Translations under genes and position numbers: made by a program
Shown here: piece after piece, positions 22,288 to 34,046 of the stretch
Position numbering within the stretch: the stretch's first letter is position 1
Layout: each line of letters starts with the position of its first letter
Source: Cryptomeria japonica
Taxonomy: Eukaryota > Streptophyta > Pinopsida > Cupressales > Cupressaceae
Length of the DNA stretch: 64,000 bases
NCBI RefSeq assembly: GCF_030272615.1
Contig: NC_081406.1
Coordinates: forward strand, 472,246,400 to 472,310,399
Direction: 5' to 3'
The notes under the pieces: model-generated
Told to the model about the DNA's origin: nothing
The model's input: the letters and a program-made list of their open reading frames with translations, nothing else
Database searches by the model: none

Positions 22288-24075
22288 ATGAGACAAGAAG
22301 CTGAGCCTGACATCAATATGTTTGAAACCATTATAGAAAGTGATGAGGAGTCTATACAAAGTGAATATAGTGATGTGCTAGATAATGAAAGGTTTGTTCA
22401 AGGACAACTAACCTTGGATTGGCATCCTACATTGAATGTGGTAACAATTGAGGATGAAGAAGTTCATCTTAGAAGGCCTAGTGAGGAAGAAGTTAAAAGT
22501 CTCACTAAAGTTGCCATTGCCAAAGCAAAACACAACTATAACTTAAGGAGCACCAAGAAGGACACTGATCAGGGTGAACCTAGTTCCATGTTCATAAAAG
22601 AGATTACCCAAAAGGGGGAAACAAGTAATAATGCTATTTCCCCTAAGGTTGGTCAAGAAAAGAAGGAACAGGTCAAAGATGTACCCAAGAGTGCAGATAC
22701 TAGTGATATACAAGGAGCTGCCATAGTAAAAAAGGCAAGTCAGCTCAAGACAAAAAGAGTTAGAGCTAATATTGAAATAAGCAATAGTTCTACATTTGAC
22801 ATGGCTCAATCTCTTACTCAAATGAAGGTCATTGTCCCATTAGTAGAATTACTAAAGATTAAAGAACATAGGGATGCAACTTTCTCTTTATTTTCTAGTA
22901 TACCTAACAGTGACACAGTTCTACCCACCAGTTCAACTAAAGATGGAAAGGATCAGCAACTCCAAACCCCAGAGGTTTATGCTAGAACCACTATCACTCA
23001 AGAGCCTTCACAGGTAGACCCTTTCTATGTTACTTTGTTAGTAAACAACCGGTTAATAAAAAACTACATGATAGATTCAGGAGTTGCTGCCAATGTTATG
23101 CCCTATGGTGTTATGAGAGAATTAGGACTGTCAGTAACCACTGTGTATGGAAAATGCTATGCTATGGATAATAGGGAAGTACCTGTGATAGGTATAATGA
23201 AATATGTTGAAGTAAAAATAGCAGCATTCCCAGAGGCAACTTATAAAATGGATGTTATTGTTACTGATACCAAGCCCCATTATGGTATGTTACTATCCAA
23301 GCAATGGGCTGTAGCAGTAGGAGGAAATGTCCAATTAGATTTGTCTTATGCCACCATTCCAATCAATGGAAATCAGGTTAAATTGTACAGAGAGCCACGT
23401 GCTCCTAGGGTAATTGAAAATATAGACCCTAATATGCTCAATTGTATGATTGATGTAGATCTTGATAACTTTAGACTTCAACCAATTTTTCCCCAGTTGA
23501 AGAATACTGACCCCATTGTGGTTGAATTAGAATCACAACAGTATGGTTTATGGCAGATGTATTTTGATGGAGCTTGCTCCAAAGAAGGATCTGGAGCAGG
23601 GGTTCTTTTTGTATCCCCATCAAGTATAACTTTTAAGTATTCATTCTTATTGGCTTTCCAGTGCACAAATAATACTACAGAGTATGAAGCTCTATTGTTG
23701 GGGGTTGAGGTTGCAAAGGAGCATGGAATCCAGCTGTTGATAGTGTTAGGGGATTCAGAATTGGTTGTTTCTCAGGTAAGATCCAAATATGCATCCAAGA
23801 ATGATAAATTAAAGAGATATAAACATGCAGTCTGGGATGTTATTCAGCATTTTAGTGCATTTTCTATTAATTGGATAGAGCGATCAAAGAATATTATGGC
23901 AGATTTCCTAGCTAATGTTGCATTAAAAAATGATAATGCAACCCTAACCGGCATTTCCACTGTGGAAATAAAATCTAGTCTTGCCATCCTTGATAATGTG
24001 TATAATTGGCATGTTTTTGCTGATGATGAAGATATTCTTAGATTCATCCAATGTGTTGATGATTATGATGGATAG
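22288..24075 (+). CDS. Protease and extra RNase H of the giant gypsy element, one open frame
   Basis: This 595-codon open stretch is the longest clean frame in the element. Residues 1-190 are a charged linker. A retropepsin domain follows with active-site DSG at residues 263-265 (YMIDSGVAANVMP) and a later GMLLSKQW in place of the usual ILLGRPW. From residue about 422 it is an RNase H of the second type used by Tat elements: WQMYFDGACSKEGSGAG (Asp 427), TEYEALLLG, GDSELVVSQV and ERSKNIMADFLAN. This extra RNase H normally lies between RNase H and integrase; here it precedes the RT. The upstream start is uncertain, since Gag and protease may have been one polyprotein. Confidence 0.75.
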   Translation: MRQEAEPDINMFETIIESDEESIQSEYSDVLDNERFVQGQLTLDWHPTLNVVTIEDEEVHLRRPSEEEVKSLTKVAIAKAKHNYNLRSTKKDTDQGEPSSMFIKEITQKGETSNNAISPKVGQEKKEQVKDVPKSADTSDIQGAAIVKKASQLKTKRVRANIEISNSSTFDMAQSLTQMKVIVPLVELLKIKEHRDATFSLFSSIPNSDTVLPTSSTKDGKDQQLQTPEVYARTTITQEPSQVDPFYVTLLVNNRLIKNYMIDSGVAANVMPYGVMRELGLSVTTVYGKCYAMDNREVPVIGIMKYVEVKIAAFPEATYKMDVIVTDTKPHYGMLLSKQWAVAVGGNVQLDLSYATIPINGNQVKLYREPRAPRVIENIDPNMLNCMIDVDLDNFRLQPIFPQLKNTDPIVVELESQQYGLWQMYFDGACSKEGSGAGVLFVSPSSITFKYSFLLAFQCTNNTTEYEALLLGVEVAKEHGIQLLIVLGDSELVVSQVRSKYASKNDKLKRYKHAVWDVIQHFSAFSINWIERSKNIMADFLANVALKNDNATLTGISTVEIKSSLAILDNVYNWHVFADDEDILRFIQCVDDYDG

Positions 24076-24096
24076 AAGATTCATTGCAATGCACTG

Positions 24097-25800
24097 GTGG
24101 AGGTGGTTGACAATAGGGAAAAAATGTTTGGAAATGACTTGGTCCAGTTGGAAACCAATGAAATACCTAAAGGGTTGGTAGAGCTGGAAAACATGTTCAG
24201 TTACAATGACAGTCACTTACATCAGCAGTCTATCACCAAGTTGGAAGAATTAGAGGAGGTAAACCTGGGGACTGAATCATCCCCTAAGTTAGTATACATT
24301 GGGAAGAAATTACCCCCTCATGTCAGGACTAATCTTATTAATTTATTAAAGAGATATAAACATGTTTTTGCTTGGTCTTATAAAGACCTAAAGGCGTATA
24401 GACAAGATCTTTTTCAGCATGAAGATCCTCTACTTCCAGATGCTAAGCCTTTCAGATAGAAATAGAGACCTATTAATCCCCTGTTAAAAACTATGATGCA
24501 GCAAGAGTTGACTAAGTTAAAAGAAGGGGGGATTATCAAACCTATAAGGCATTCTTCATGGGTCTCTAATCTGGTCCCAGTAAGAAAGAAAAACGGGGAC
24601 ATTAGATTGTGTGTCGATTTTAGGAATTTAAATGTTGCTTCTTTAAAGGATAATTACTCTTCTCCCAATATGGAAGCTATGCTGTAGAGAGTAACAGGTT
24701 GTGATCTTTTATCCATGATGGATTGTTTTTCAGGATACAATCAAGTGTTAGTGAAGGAATCTGAACAGTTTAAAACTGCTTTCACTACTCCATGGGGGAT
24801 ATATGTCTATGTGAGAATGCCATTTGGGTTGAAAAATGTTGGAGCTACATTCTAGAGAGCCATGGATGTAGCCTTTAAAGAATTCATTAATATCATCATG
24901 GTGGTTTATCAAGATGATCTAACTTGTTTCTCCAAAAGGGCTGATGACCATTGTGGACATTTGGAAAAAGTGTTCAATAAAGCCTTGGAATTTCGTGTAT
25001 CATTAAATCCCAAGAAATGTCATTTTGGGGTCACTGAAGGAAAATTATTGGGACACATTGTTTCCAAGGAAGGGGTAAGGATAGACCCTGAAATAATTGA
25101 AGCAATAAACAAAGTGTCTAAACCAAAGAATGTAAAAGGTATTTAATCCTTTCTAGGCAAAGTGAATTTTGTTAGGAGATTCATTGCAAACTTTGCAGAG
25201 ATAGTGAAACCCATTGTCAAGCTACTCAAGAAGGATACCAAATTTTGTTGGGATCAAGAAGCCTCAGAAGCTTTTGCTAAAATCAAGAAGGCCATTTAGG
25301 AAGCACCTGTGTTAAAATCTCCTGATTACAGTAAGCCCTTTTCTCTATTTTCTTTTGCTTCATATCATACAATAGCTGCAGTATTGCTACAAAAGGATAA
25401 TGAGGGATATGAACATCCCATAGCTTTCTACAGCAAGTCTTTACAAGTAGCAGAATTAAAATATGAAACCATGGAGAAACAAGCTTATGCTTTGGTTAAA
25501 GCTATCAAGGCTTTTAGGCCATATCTGGTAAATGCAATAATCATTGCTTATGTCCCACATGCTACAGTTAAGGATATCATGTCCCAGACTGAGGTTACAG
25601 GGAAAAGATGCAAATGGATTAATAGAATCTAAGAATTTGAGTTGGAAATAAAGATCACTAAATTGGTGAGAGGTTTAGGTCTGGCTAAGCTCGTGACTGA
25701 GTCTAATCTTTTGAATGTTGAAATACATAATGTTGAAGTCAAAAGTACTTTAGTCACTAGCATTGAGAGGCAACCTTGGTCTTCAGAGGTAGTCTGATTT
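24097..25800 (+). pseudogene. Reverse transcriptase and RNase H of the giant gypsy element, broken
   Basis: RT motifs in order: FAWSYKDL (24373), the RPINPLL region (24470), SSWVSNLVPVRKKNGDIRLC with VDFRNLN (24553-24633), LLSMMDCFSGYNQ (24708), TPWGIYVYVRMPFGLKN (24790), the catalytic box YQDD (24907; YVDD or YIDD is usual) and SLNPKKCHFG (25005). RNase H follows from 25330 with IAFYSKSL and EKQAYALVKAIKAF. Stops at 24457, 24463, 24685, 24853, 25144, 25297 and 25630 are TAG or TAA where the family has Gln, for example F-stop-RAM for FQRAM. Product: reverse transcription of element RNA in the particle. Confidence 0.85.
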
Positions 25801-25827
25801 TTAAGAGATGCTAAATTCTTAGAAGGA

Positions 25828-27050
25828 ATGACACATAATCAGAAAAGAACTCTAAAACTCAAGTCACCAAAATATGTTCTTATTCAAGGTGATCTGTTTT
25901 GGAGAAAAAGAGATGGAGAAATGCTAATGTGTTTGGATGAATTCCAGACTAAACGAGTATTGACTGAAATGCATGATGTAGTATGTGGGGGTCATTATTC
26001 TACTAAGACAACCACTGGTAAGATAATCCAGGCTGGATACTATTGGCCTACCTTATTCAAAGGTGCTCATGCACATGTCCGGAAATGTGACCCATGTCAG
26101 AAGTTTTCATCCAAGCTGAAGTATGAAGGAGCCTTACCCCTAAATCCAGTCACAGTGGAAGCCCCTTTTGTCCAGTGGGGCATTGATTTTATTGGAGAGA
26201 TTGTTGAGAGATCAGGAAGGGGTCATAGATGGATCATAGTAGCCACTAACTATTTCACTAAATGGATAGAAGCTATTCCTACAAGAAGAGCTACAAGTAA
26301 GGTTGTCATTTGATTTCCTGATGGATAATGTAATAACTAGATTTGGAATACCTGCAAAATTGGTGATAGATAACGCCATGAGTTTTAGATCTAATGAGTT
26401 TCAAATCTGAAGAGTTTGTAGGATTTTGTACCAGTCATGGAATACTTATGTCTTAATCTTCACCCTATCACCCTCAGGGGAATGGACAAGCAGAATCCAA
26501 CAATAAAAGCCTTTTGAACATCATCAAGAAAATACTGGAAGAAAACAAGAGATCTTGGGATCAAAAATTGAAATTAGCTTTGTGGGCAGATAGAATAACA
26601 GTCAAGAAGGCCATTGGAATGTCACCTTTTGAACTGGTTTATGGTACTCAAGTCAGATTGCCAGTGAATAATCTTCTTCTAGTTTATAAATTCTTGCAAG
26701 ATGAGGACATGGAGCTATCTGAACCTATGGAAAATAGAATGATCCAAATTGTGGAAGTGGAAGAGCTCAGAACTTTAGCTCATAAAAGAAATCAGAAGAT
26801 CCAATTGCAGTCCAAATACCTTTTTGATAAAAGGACATCATTAAGGAAGTTTCAAATTGATGATATTGTTCTTCAGTGGAATGCAAAAGGACAGGACAAG
26901 GGAAAGCATTAAAATTTTGAATCATTATGGATTGGCCCCTTTGTGGCCTGTGACTTAATTGGTAAGGATTCATATTTTGTGAAGAATATGAATGATGAAA
27001 TACAGGAATTTCCAGTGCATGGACAATTCCTGAAACATTATTTCTCTTGA
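25828..27050 (+). pseudogene. Integrase of the giant gypsy element, broken
   Basis: The zinc-binding HHCC domain is at 25970-26100 (HDVVCGGHYST ... CDPCQ). The catalytic core has WGIDFIGE (26177), VIDNAMSF (26365) and YHPQGNGQAESNNK (26464), giving the D, D and E residues. A frameshift near 26310 splits the core, so the second Asp and the Glu are in other frames. The C-terminal part (26514-26912) ends with FDKRTSLRKFQIDDIVLQW, the usual DLVL-like motif. The remnant runs on to the stop near 27050. No chromodomain is seen. It would have joined the cDNA to host DNA. Confidence 0.85.
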
Positions 27051-27549
27051 TGTCCATGCATAGTAGGTCCTTTGTTTGTATATATTTTGTTTCCTTCCTG
27101 TTGTTTTTTTTGAGTCTATGTTTTGGTCTGTTTCTCTAGAGTTTCTAAGTTTTCTTGTGTTGACCTTGCGATCCACCATCCCCAGTCAGAGCCGCTGTTA
27201 TCACTGTTTAAAAATGGGTTTTCTTTTCCCATAATTGGCTAAGTTTTTGAAATTTTGAGTTAGACACACTATCAACTGCTTCAAGCTCTGTGTTAGGTCT
27301 TAAGGGTTTAGGGTTTTAATTTTAAATTGTTCAATGTTTGATCAAAACCCTCTGGTTTCTATTCCTTCATTACTTTATCCACTTAAGTGATGTGTCTTGG
27401 GGTCGTATGTGGTGTCCCCCCATGTCATTTGCCTAGGCGGTTGTCAAATTAATCGTAAAAATTTATGCCTTATGTCTTTTCTTCCTAATGTTGTCGGGCC
27501 CAGTAAGTTGTACGCAGCTCTCAAATGGATCTATGGTTTTTGCTATTTC

Positions 27550-29100
27550 GTTAGGCGAAGTTGCATGCGGTTTAAGACTCATGAAATGGCAAAAGGGAAA
27601 TGTGTTCTAAATGGCACATTTGGTCTGGTTTAAAATGGCTTCATCTTGTTCAAGATCTAATGGATGGCGTTATTTCACAGACGAAACTTGCAAGTGAAAT
27701 ACCTTTCGCAAAATGGTGAAAGCATTTGGTGGGACCCTGCAGCGAAGACTTTCTAAGTGACTAAAAGGTGATCAAGTCCAATTTGATCTGATGGTTCGCG
27801 TTGTTTCGTGGCTGATAGATGCTCGAAGGTTATGCTCTGCGAAATAGCGAAAAGGTTTTCTAGTCTATGAAAAGGGAGTTTTTTATAAGGGCATAACAGA
27901 TGCACAAGTTTCATTTGATCTGACGGTTAGCGCAGCTTTGCAAGAGGGAGATGCTCGACAGTTAGCTTTCACGAAGTAGCGAAATGACATGGCACTCCAA
28001 GCAGATGGTCAAGCTAGTCGAGAGGGCGAGTAAGATGATAGCATGTGGCAGAAGATCAAAATAGTCAGCAAGTTGGATCTAAGGATTAAAAGGTGGGTCC
28101 CAGAGGTGAGTCATGCCCTGGCAGATACAAGTGGCAAGGATGAGGTGGAATCTAGTGTTTTCTCTCATCAAATGAAAGGTTGACATGTCAGTTTGAAAGT
28201 GACTAGATGCTAGGTGGATGAAGTTGAGTCAGAGGGCCCACGTCTGCCGAATTCAGTTAAGCATAGAGCAAGTCAAATATAATCTAGTGGCCCGCGTGAA
28301 TTCACAATGGTAAAGTGCTTGCGTTTTATGCCTTGCAAAACAACGAAAAGGTTTTTAGGCCCCAAATATGGATAAAGCATGAAGTTTAAAAGGGGATCAA
28401 CTCCGTTTTGATCCAAGGGCTCGCGTTGTTTCATGGTTGCGAACCAACCGAAGGATATGCTTCGTGAAATAGTGAAAGGAAAAAGGGTTCATCCAAGTGT
28501 GATGCTAGATGGTGATGTGTCAGTTGACACGAGGTTTCAAAAGAAATTGAGGGCCCACTGAGGTGTAATCGGTGGTTATAAGGGAAAGACACGTGGCTGA
28601 CGTTGAACTAGACTTGAACAATTTTCCAAAGCTAATGGTTGAGTGCCACGTGGTATTCAATAACCAATGAAAGAATGGCGTAAGTAAAGCAAGCATAAAG
28701 GTCTCCCGTAAAAGGATGGTCATCTCTGATTTGATCCAATGCTTCACATTGTTTTGTGGCCCTAAGTTGAAAGCGGTTTAAGCTTCGCAAAATAGCGAAA
28801 AACCATTAGCAGTCAAGATAAAGGCGCGGTTAAGGAAGAGGATGATGGTGTCGGTAAGAGTTAAACACGGAGTAGTTAGAGTTCTATCTAACACATGGCA
28901 TGGCTTCATGAAGAAAAAGTGCTCAGAGGATAAAGCCCATGAAATGGCGAAAAGGAGGTAGGGCCAGGCACGAAGGCAAAGCTATTAAGTCAATGTAAAG
29001 GCTGATCAAGTTTCTTTTGATCGGATAGTTGGCGTGATTTCGTTTAACGAAGTTGCCTGAAGGTTATTCTTTGTGAAACAGCAAAAGAGCAAAGAGAAAA
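27550..29100 (+). repeat. Module array in the 3' LTR
   Basis: Same modules as at 13430-14975. GCGAAATAGCGAAA is best preserved at 27839-27852; other copies have CG lost to CA or TG. Confidence 0.6.
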
Positions 29101-29464
29101 GATGTGCAAGTATCTTGTGACCGATTGGAGCGAAAAATTCAAATTCTCTCATGAATTCAATTTTGAAGGGACGGTCGAAGCATGCGGTATCAATGTTGCA
29201 GTTAAGAGCTTGAGTACCATATATGATCTCCTATCGATTGAGTAAAGGTATCATTCCAAAGAATTGTTGCAGAGGAGTGGTTGCAGAGCTATTTTCTTCA
29301 AATACAGAGCAAGGTCATTTAGTTGCAGAGGAGATTCCTTCAAGCTAAAAACAGGTTTTCTTGTACTCTTGTGTGGCAATTTCTTTGCAGTGTCTTTTAA
29401 TTGAGGTCTTGATTTGTCACAAAACTAGTTGGGGGTAGTATCTTAATTGCTTGCATATCTTAAG

Positions 29465-32400
29465 ATGGCACCTAAGAGAGAGTTCTCAGGGAAAGTTAAT
29501 TACGAGGAAAGGGCCATTTGTGATGATTTTCTCAAACAGTTGACATTGTCAACTAATCAGGCATCGAAAGTGAAAGAATTAGTACCAAGAGATCCTCGTT
29601 TGAAGATAGGAGAAAGGTTATATGACAAGGGTAACTGGTTGAGAGACCTACATGTTGGGTTGTCTGGGTTGGGGTTGTTTAAAGTTAGATTTGGCATGAG
29701 AAATTGCCCAGCCTCACAGAATAGCATCTGGGAGTTAGATGTGGGAAAATTGGTAGTCCCAGGGGTATTCATGGATATGGATCTCCTAACTCAGATTGCA
29801 CATAATTATGATCTAGTCACAAGGAGCATTAGGGATATAAATGGGAAAGCCCTCATTGAAATAAATAATGAGGAATTCAAAAGTGCTTTTGGGCTTAATG
29901 AGTTTACCAATTTCTTAGAGCCTATCAATTTCAAGTCACTAGCTCAAGTATATAGTGCATAGAGGAACCACCTTAGAAATGGGCCTCTTAACAATTTTTT
30001 TGTGAAAACAGGTGGGTTGACAGTTGTAGGACCCAATACTGAAGAGCCCTTCTCATTGAATCTGTTCACCCTTAGGGCTAAGGGAGTGTATTGGTCACTT
30101 TGCCAGATTTTGGGAGAGGATGTTGAGGCAAATATGCCCAATCATTACATGCTAATGATTGCTTAGATTTTGAATCCTTCTCTTGCAGTAACCTTTGATT
30201 ATGTTTATTTTATTACTGATGCTATCCATGTAGGGTTGATAGGAATAAAGAATGGGAAGGTGGATAGGCCTTTTGGATGGTATTCACTCCTCATGCATCT
30301 GTTTTTGTTCAAAGGTGGTGATTATTTTGCAAGTGGAATGGACCTTATAAAAGAGAAGGATGGAGAAAAGATATCAGTGCAACTATGGAGTACAGTGTTG
30401 TCATGGGATAGAGATGATGCCAGTTTCTTAAAATTTGATAAATGTTTTCAATCAAAGATTAGAACTCTCCTCTGTTTAGAAAACCCAAGAATCCCCAAGG
30501 TTCTTTTGGAATTTATTAGACCAAAAGAATTTGCAGAAAATATAAAAATTGTCCATAATTGGCGTGATATTTATTTGTACCCTGTCTCCATAGTTTTCAG
30601 AGTTTTTGGTTTCAGAGGTACTCCATTTTTATTGCCATATCAGGTCCCTCTCAAAGTGGGAACTGCAAAAATACTCAGACAAATTGGTAGTGTGCAAGAG
30701 GCAGAGCTGACAAGTAGGGGTAAAGGGACTATTTTCCATATGGTTACTATAGCCCACCAATTTGTAATAACCAAGGGAGGTTGGAATTGTTTTGAGGATT
30801 TTCTTAAACCTTATCATTTGTCAGCTGCAGTGTCCAGGTGTGCCGATCCTAAAGATTTCTTTAATGGCATGTTTAGAAAGAGAGCAGTGTGCAGAGGTAG
30901 ACCCAATAAGTTCCAATTTCCTGAAGACCTCATTAGATATGAGTTTGATCTAGATGAGTAGGAGATGAGGAAGGAAAAATGGGTGGCTTATAAAAAGGCC
31001 TTGGATTTTGTACATCAGTTTGATACTAGCTATGACCCATTGTCTAGCTTTTTCCCTTTTGAGGAGAAAATAAAATTCCTAATTCTTTGCTTTGAGGATG
31101 TAATGCAGACTCTGAAAGAAAAGAGGGAGGTTGTGGTTAAAAACAACCCTGAAAAGGCAAGAATGGTTCTAAGTAAGTCTGCCCCTACTAGAGCAATCCC
31201 TCCTAGTGACTATACGTTGCACAAGAAGTCTAATTATAGTGTGTTGATGCCTACAACAGGGAAGCCCTCTACCTCTAGAGGGAAGAGGAAGATACAAGAT
31301 GTCATTGACATCCAAGAGAGCCCAAAGAAGTGGAGACTAGGAAAATAAGTACAATCTGATACACCCTTGTACTCTCCATCCCAATCCCCTATTCATATAG
31401 GAGATGAACAGGCAACAGCTGAGCAACTGATACAGTTAGGTAGCCTTGGAGAAATAGCCTACACATATGATGAAGTAGAAGAAGGAATTGCAGAAGAGCC
31501 CCTTGCTGCTGAGATGAACATCACTACCAATGAGTTTAAGGGCTAGGAGTGGGATCCTGTGATAAAGTAGGCCAGTGATGACTTCTTGGCTAACAACAAT
31601 TTTGTTACATCAGGAGCATTCATGCAGTTTTTATTGAAGCAAAACATTGACAAATACAATGCAAGATGTGAGAAGAGAAAAAGTGAGTAGCCTCATAAAG
31701 ATCTAGCTCTAGTGGAGGAGGAAATAAAGAAAGAAATGATAGATGAGTTTAAGACCATCACTCCTGAGAAAGGAAGAGATATGGTGGCACAAGTTGGAGT
31801 ACTCATTCTCCCTAAGTGGGACATAGTAGATGCCTTGGCATTGGAGGCAGTGAGAAAAGAAACCAAACCCATGGAGGGAATCACTTTTAGCAAAGACAAT
31901 GCTGCACTAGTCATGTGGTCTCTTAAGAGAGATGAGAATATGAGAAATAAGGACACCCCAGGGTCAAGTTACCTTTGTGGAATGATAGTGAAAAGAGTGC
32001 AAAACACCGGGGTAGTGGAAGCTGATAGCACTGTGTTAGAGACTGGAAAATTTAGTGTTGCAGTAGCAGAAAGGGAAGGTAAGGAAAAAGCAGACCTCCA
32101 AGTCAAGTTGGAGACAATTTTGAAGGCTTACAACAATGCTAAAGAGGAGGTAAGGGGTAAAGATAGCATCATTGCTAAGCTACAAAGCTAGTTGACAGGA
32201 CAGTACCATCAGGGTGAGTCTTCAACACTGATGATCTCCTCTTCTCCTGCAAGATCTCCACCTACTAGCCCTATCATTAAGTTCTCACCATCTCCAGCAC
32301 CTTCTTGTTCTCAAATGATTGAGATCACTCCCCAAGAATTGGAGAATCTAAAACAGGCTCAGGCCTTATATGCAAAGAAGTATGAAGAAAGAGTAAGGAC

Positions 32401-33106
32401 TTCCATTTCAAGTTTCATAGATACCATGTGTGCCTCACTATTATATAGCAACATAAGCAAGATTTTGCATATACGGAATGAGCTTAAAGGAGATAAGGCC
32501 ATTTTGACACCTATTTTTGACAAGTGGAAGCCCAGAGATCAGGACTTGGAGCTTATTTGTGTATCTTATGATGAAGCAGGGGCCGATCCTATCATCAAAT
32601 CCACTTGTGATACCACCAAGGATCTAGAAAAATTGGCAGAAGGGATAGACAATGCTGACAGGAAAATCAACTTGTACAAAAAGGAGTACACTGGTCATGT
32701 TTTTGAATTGCTCCCAGGAGTTTTTGTCAGCCCGAATCAACTCAAGGACAAACAAGTATGGCTTAAGGAATTAGAGGCCAAATTGTCAGCCAGAATAAAA
32801 GGGATTGTTGATTTAGATGATGCTTCCTTTTTTGTTGTAACAATTCAGGAGATAGAGATAATCAAGTCTCATTATGGTTTTCTCAATTCAGAGGTCAACA
32901 AGATGAGAAATTCTTGGAAGAGGTTAACCAAGGCAAAGGCAAAAGTGATTAACTTCATGTGTCCAACTGATGATGTCTATAATGACTGGAGAATAAAATA
33001 TGTCATCCAAGATGTAGAGCAGTTAGAGGGTGCTCCTGAACAGATAGAAGAGGTTGCAACCAAACAACAAGTAGAAGAAGCTGCAGAAGTCGAAAAGGAC
33101 TTGTAA
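29465..33106 (+). pseudogene. LTR-encoded protein, 3' LTR copy: one frame of 1,213 codons with eight in-frame stops
   Basis: From the ATG at 29465 to the stop at 33104 the frame never shifts, which is strong evidence of coding. The internal stops are TAG at 29960, 30164, 30959, 31544, 31568, 31688 and 32189 and TAA at 31346. At 30959, 31544, 31568 and 31688 the 5' LTR reads CAG, so these arose by C-to-T change after insertion. The stops at 29960, 30164 and 32189 are shared by both LTRs and so predate insertion or arose twice. The protein has a globular N-terminal half and an acidic coiled C-terminal half. No membrane segment or enzyme motif is seen. Function unknown. Confidence 0.75.
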
Positions 33107-34046
33107 CTGTTTTTGTAAAAGATCTTTGTAACTTCTTCTTGAGAATCAATAATTGTAACAAATTCTCCTAGGAAAGTCTGAAGCTATGTGCATCCATATT
33201 GTTAGAAATGGATACTAGGACTAATAGAAAGATGATCACAAAGAATTGTAAGAAAACACTGCAGAAATTTATTTGAGCTTTTCCCAGTTTTAATGGAGAA
33301 TATTTGAAGGTTTCTTGTAATACTTTTTTGAAGAAAATATCAATATACAGACCATTGGTTTTGAGTAAAAACTTTGTGTTTTCTTCATATGTGTTTGCAT
33401 GTGTTTATTGTTTCACTCTAAATAATCCAGGTTTATTTCGTTTGAATAGGGGTTGTAAGGCAACTTTCAGTAGGTGTGTTTCTTAGCTTTTCTCTTCAAG
33501 AGGGAAATTAAATATGCGGGGATCACTTCTACCAGTAAATTCCTTGTGAGATATTTTGAATCTTGATGAGCATAGTTTACTTTGGTATGCATAAATTCTT
33601 ATATGTGTTAGGCATATATAGGGATCTACATAAGCCAAACTAAAGGGATACGTATAGATATTTGACTGTGAGAGTGTTGTTTGAAACTTAGATGACTCTG
33701 TGACCTTGGATAAGGCACTGGTATAGATCGAGGTTGTCTATTACATGTTTTGCAAGGCAAATACTGAATATGAGTATAATTTTCATTCCTTTGTTTCAGT
33801 TAGTTTCAAGGTGATTAGATCCACTATTTTTCTAGACTGATTTGTTGTGGATTTATCTTTTGAAAGTGTGAATTTAGTTCACAAAGGTATACTCGCCTGG
33901 ACTTTGAGTAGGTCCAAAGTGTAGGAGGTTAAATCAAACCTTGTCATATGTTGTCCTAGAAGTTTCCTTCTCTTTAATATCCCTTCTGCACAGAGTTATT
34001 ATATCATAAACAGGATGTTGAAGTGAATCAAATTTTGACGACAATA

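Larger units (their letters stand above)
13072..34046 (+). mobile_element. Giant Ty3/gypsy (Ogre/Tat-like) retrotransposon with 6.85-kb LTRs
   Basis: LTRs at 13072-19919 and 27196-34046 flank an internal region of about 7.3 kb with gag, protease, an RNase H, RT, RNase H and integrase. GGGGG at 13067-13071 and 34047-34051 is the target-site duplication, made by insertion into a GGGGGAG tract of family A. LTR termini are TGTT...CA with one mutated base at each copy (C for T at 13072; TA for CA at 34046). The PBS is the long GGCGACTCTGCTGGGG type known from Ogre elements. Two hand-counted LTR stretches show 2 differences in 60 bp and 4 in 101 bp. Total 20,975 bp. Nothing in it is intact enough to move now. 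Confidence 0.92.
27196..34046 (+). repeat. 3' LTR, 6,851 bp, coding
   Basis: It starts TGTTATCACTGTTT and ends GACGACAATA, followed by the GGGGG duplication. Unlike most LTR elements there is no clear polypurine tract just before it; 27160-27195 is mixed sequence. Confidence 0.92.

Noticed and set aside
29465-33106. TAG read as Gln (recoding or read-through)
   Set aside because: The sister LTR has CAG at four of these sites, frameshifts occur in the 5' copy, and TAA/TGA stops also occur. Mutation explains it.
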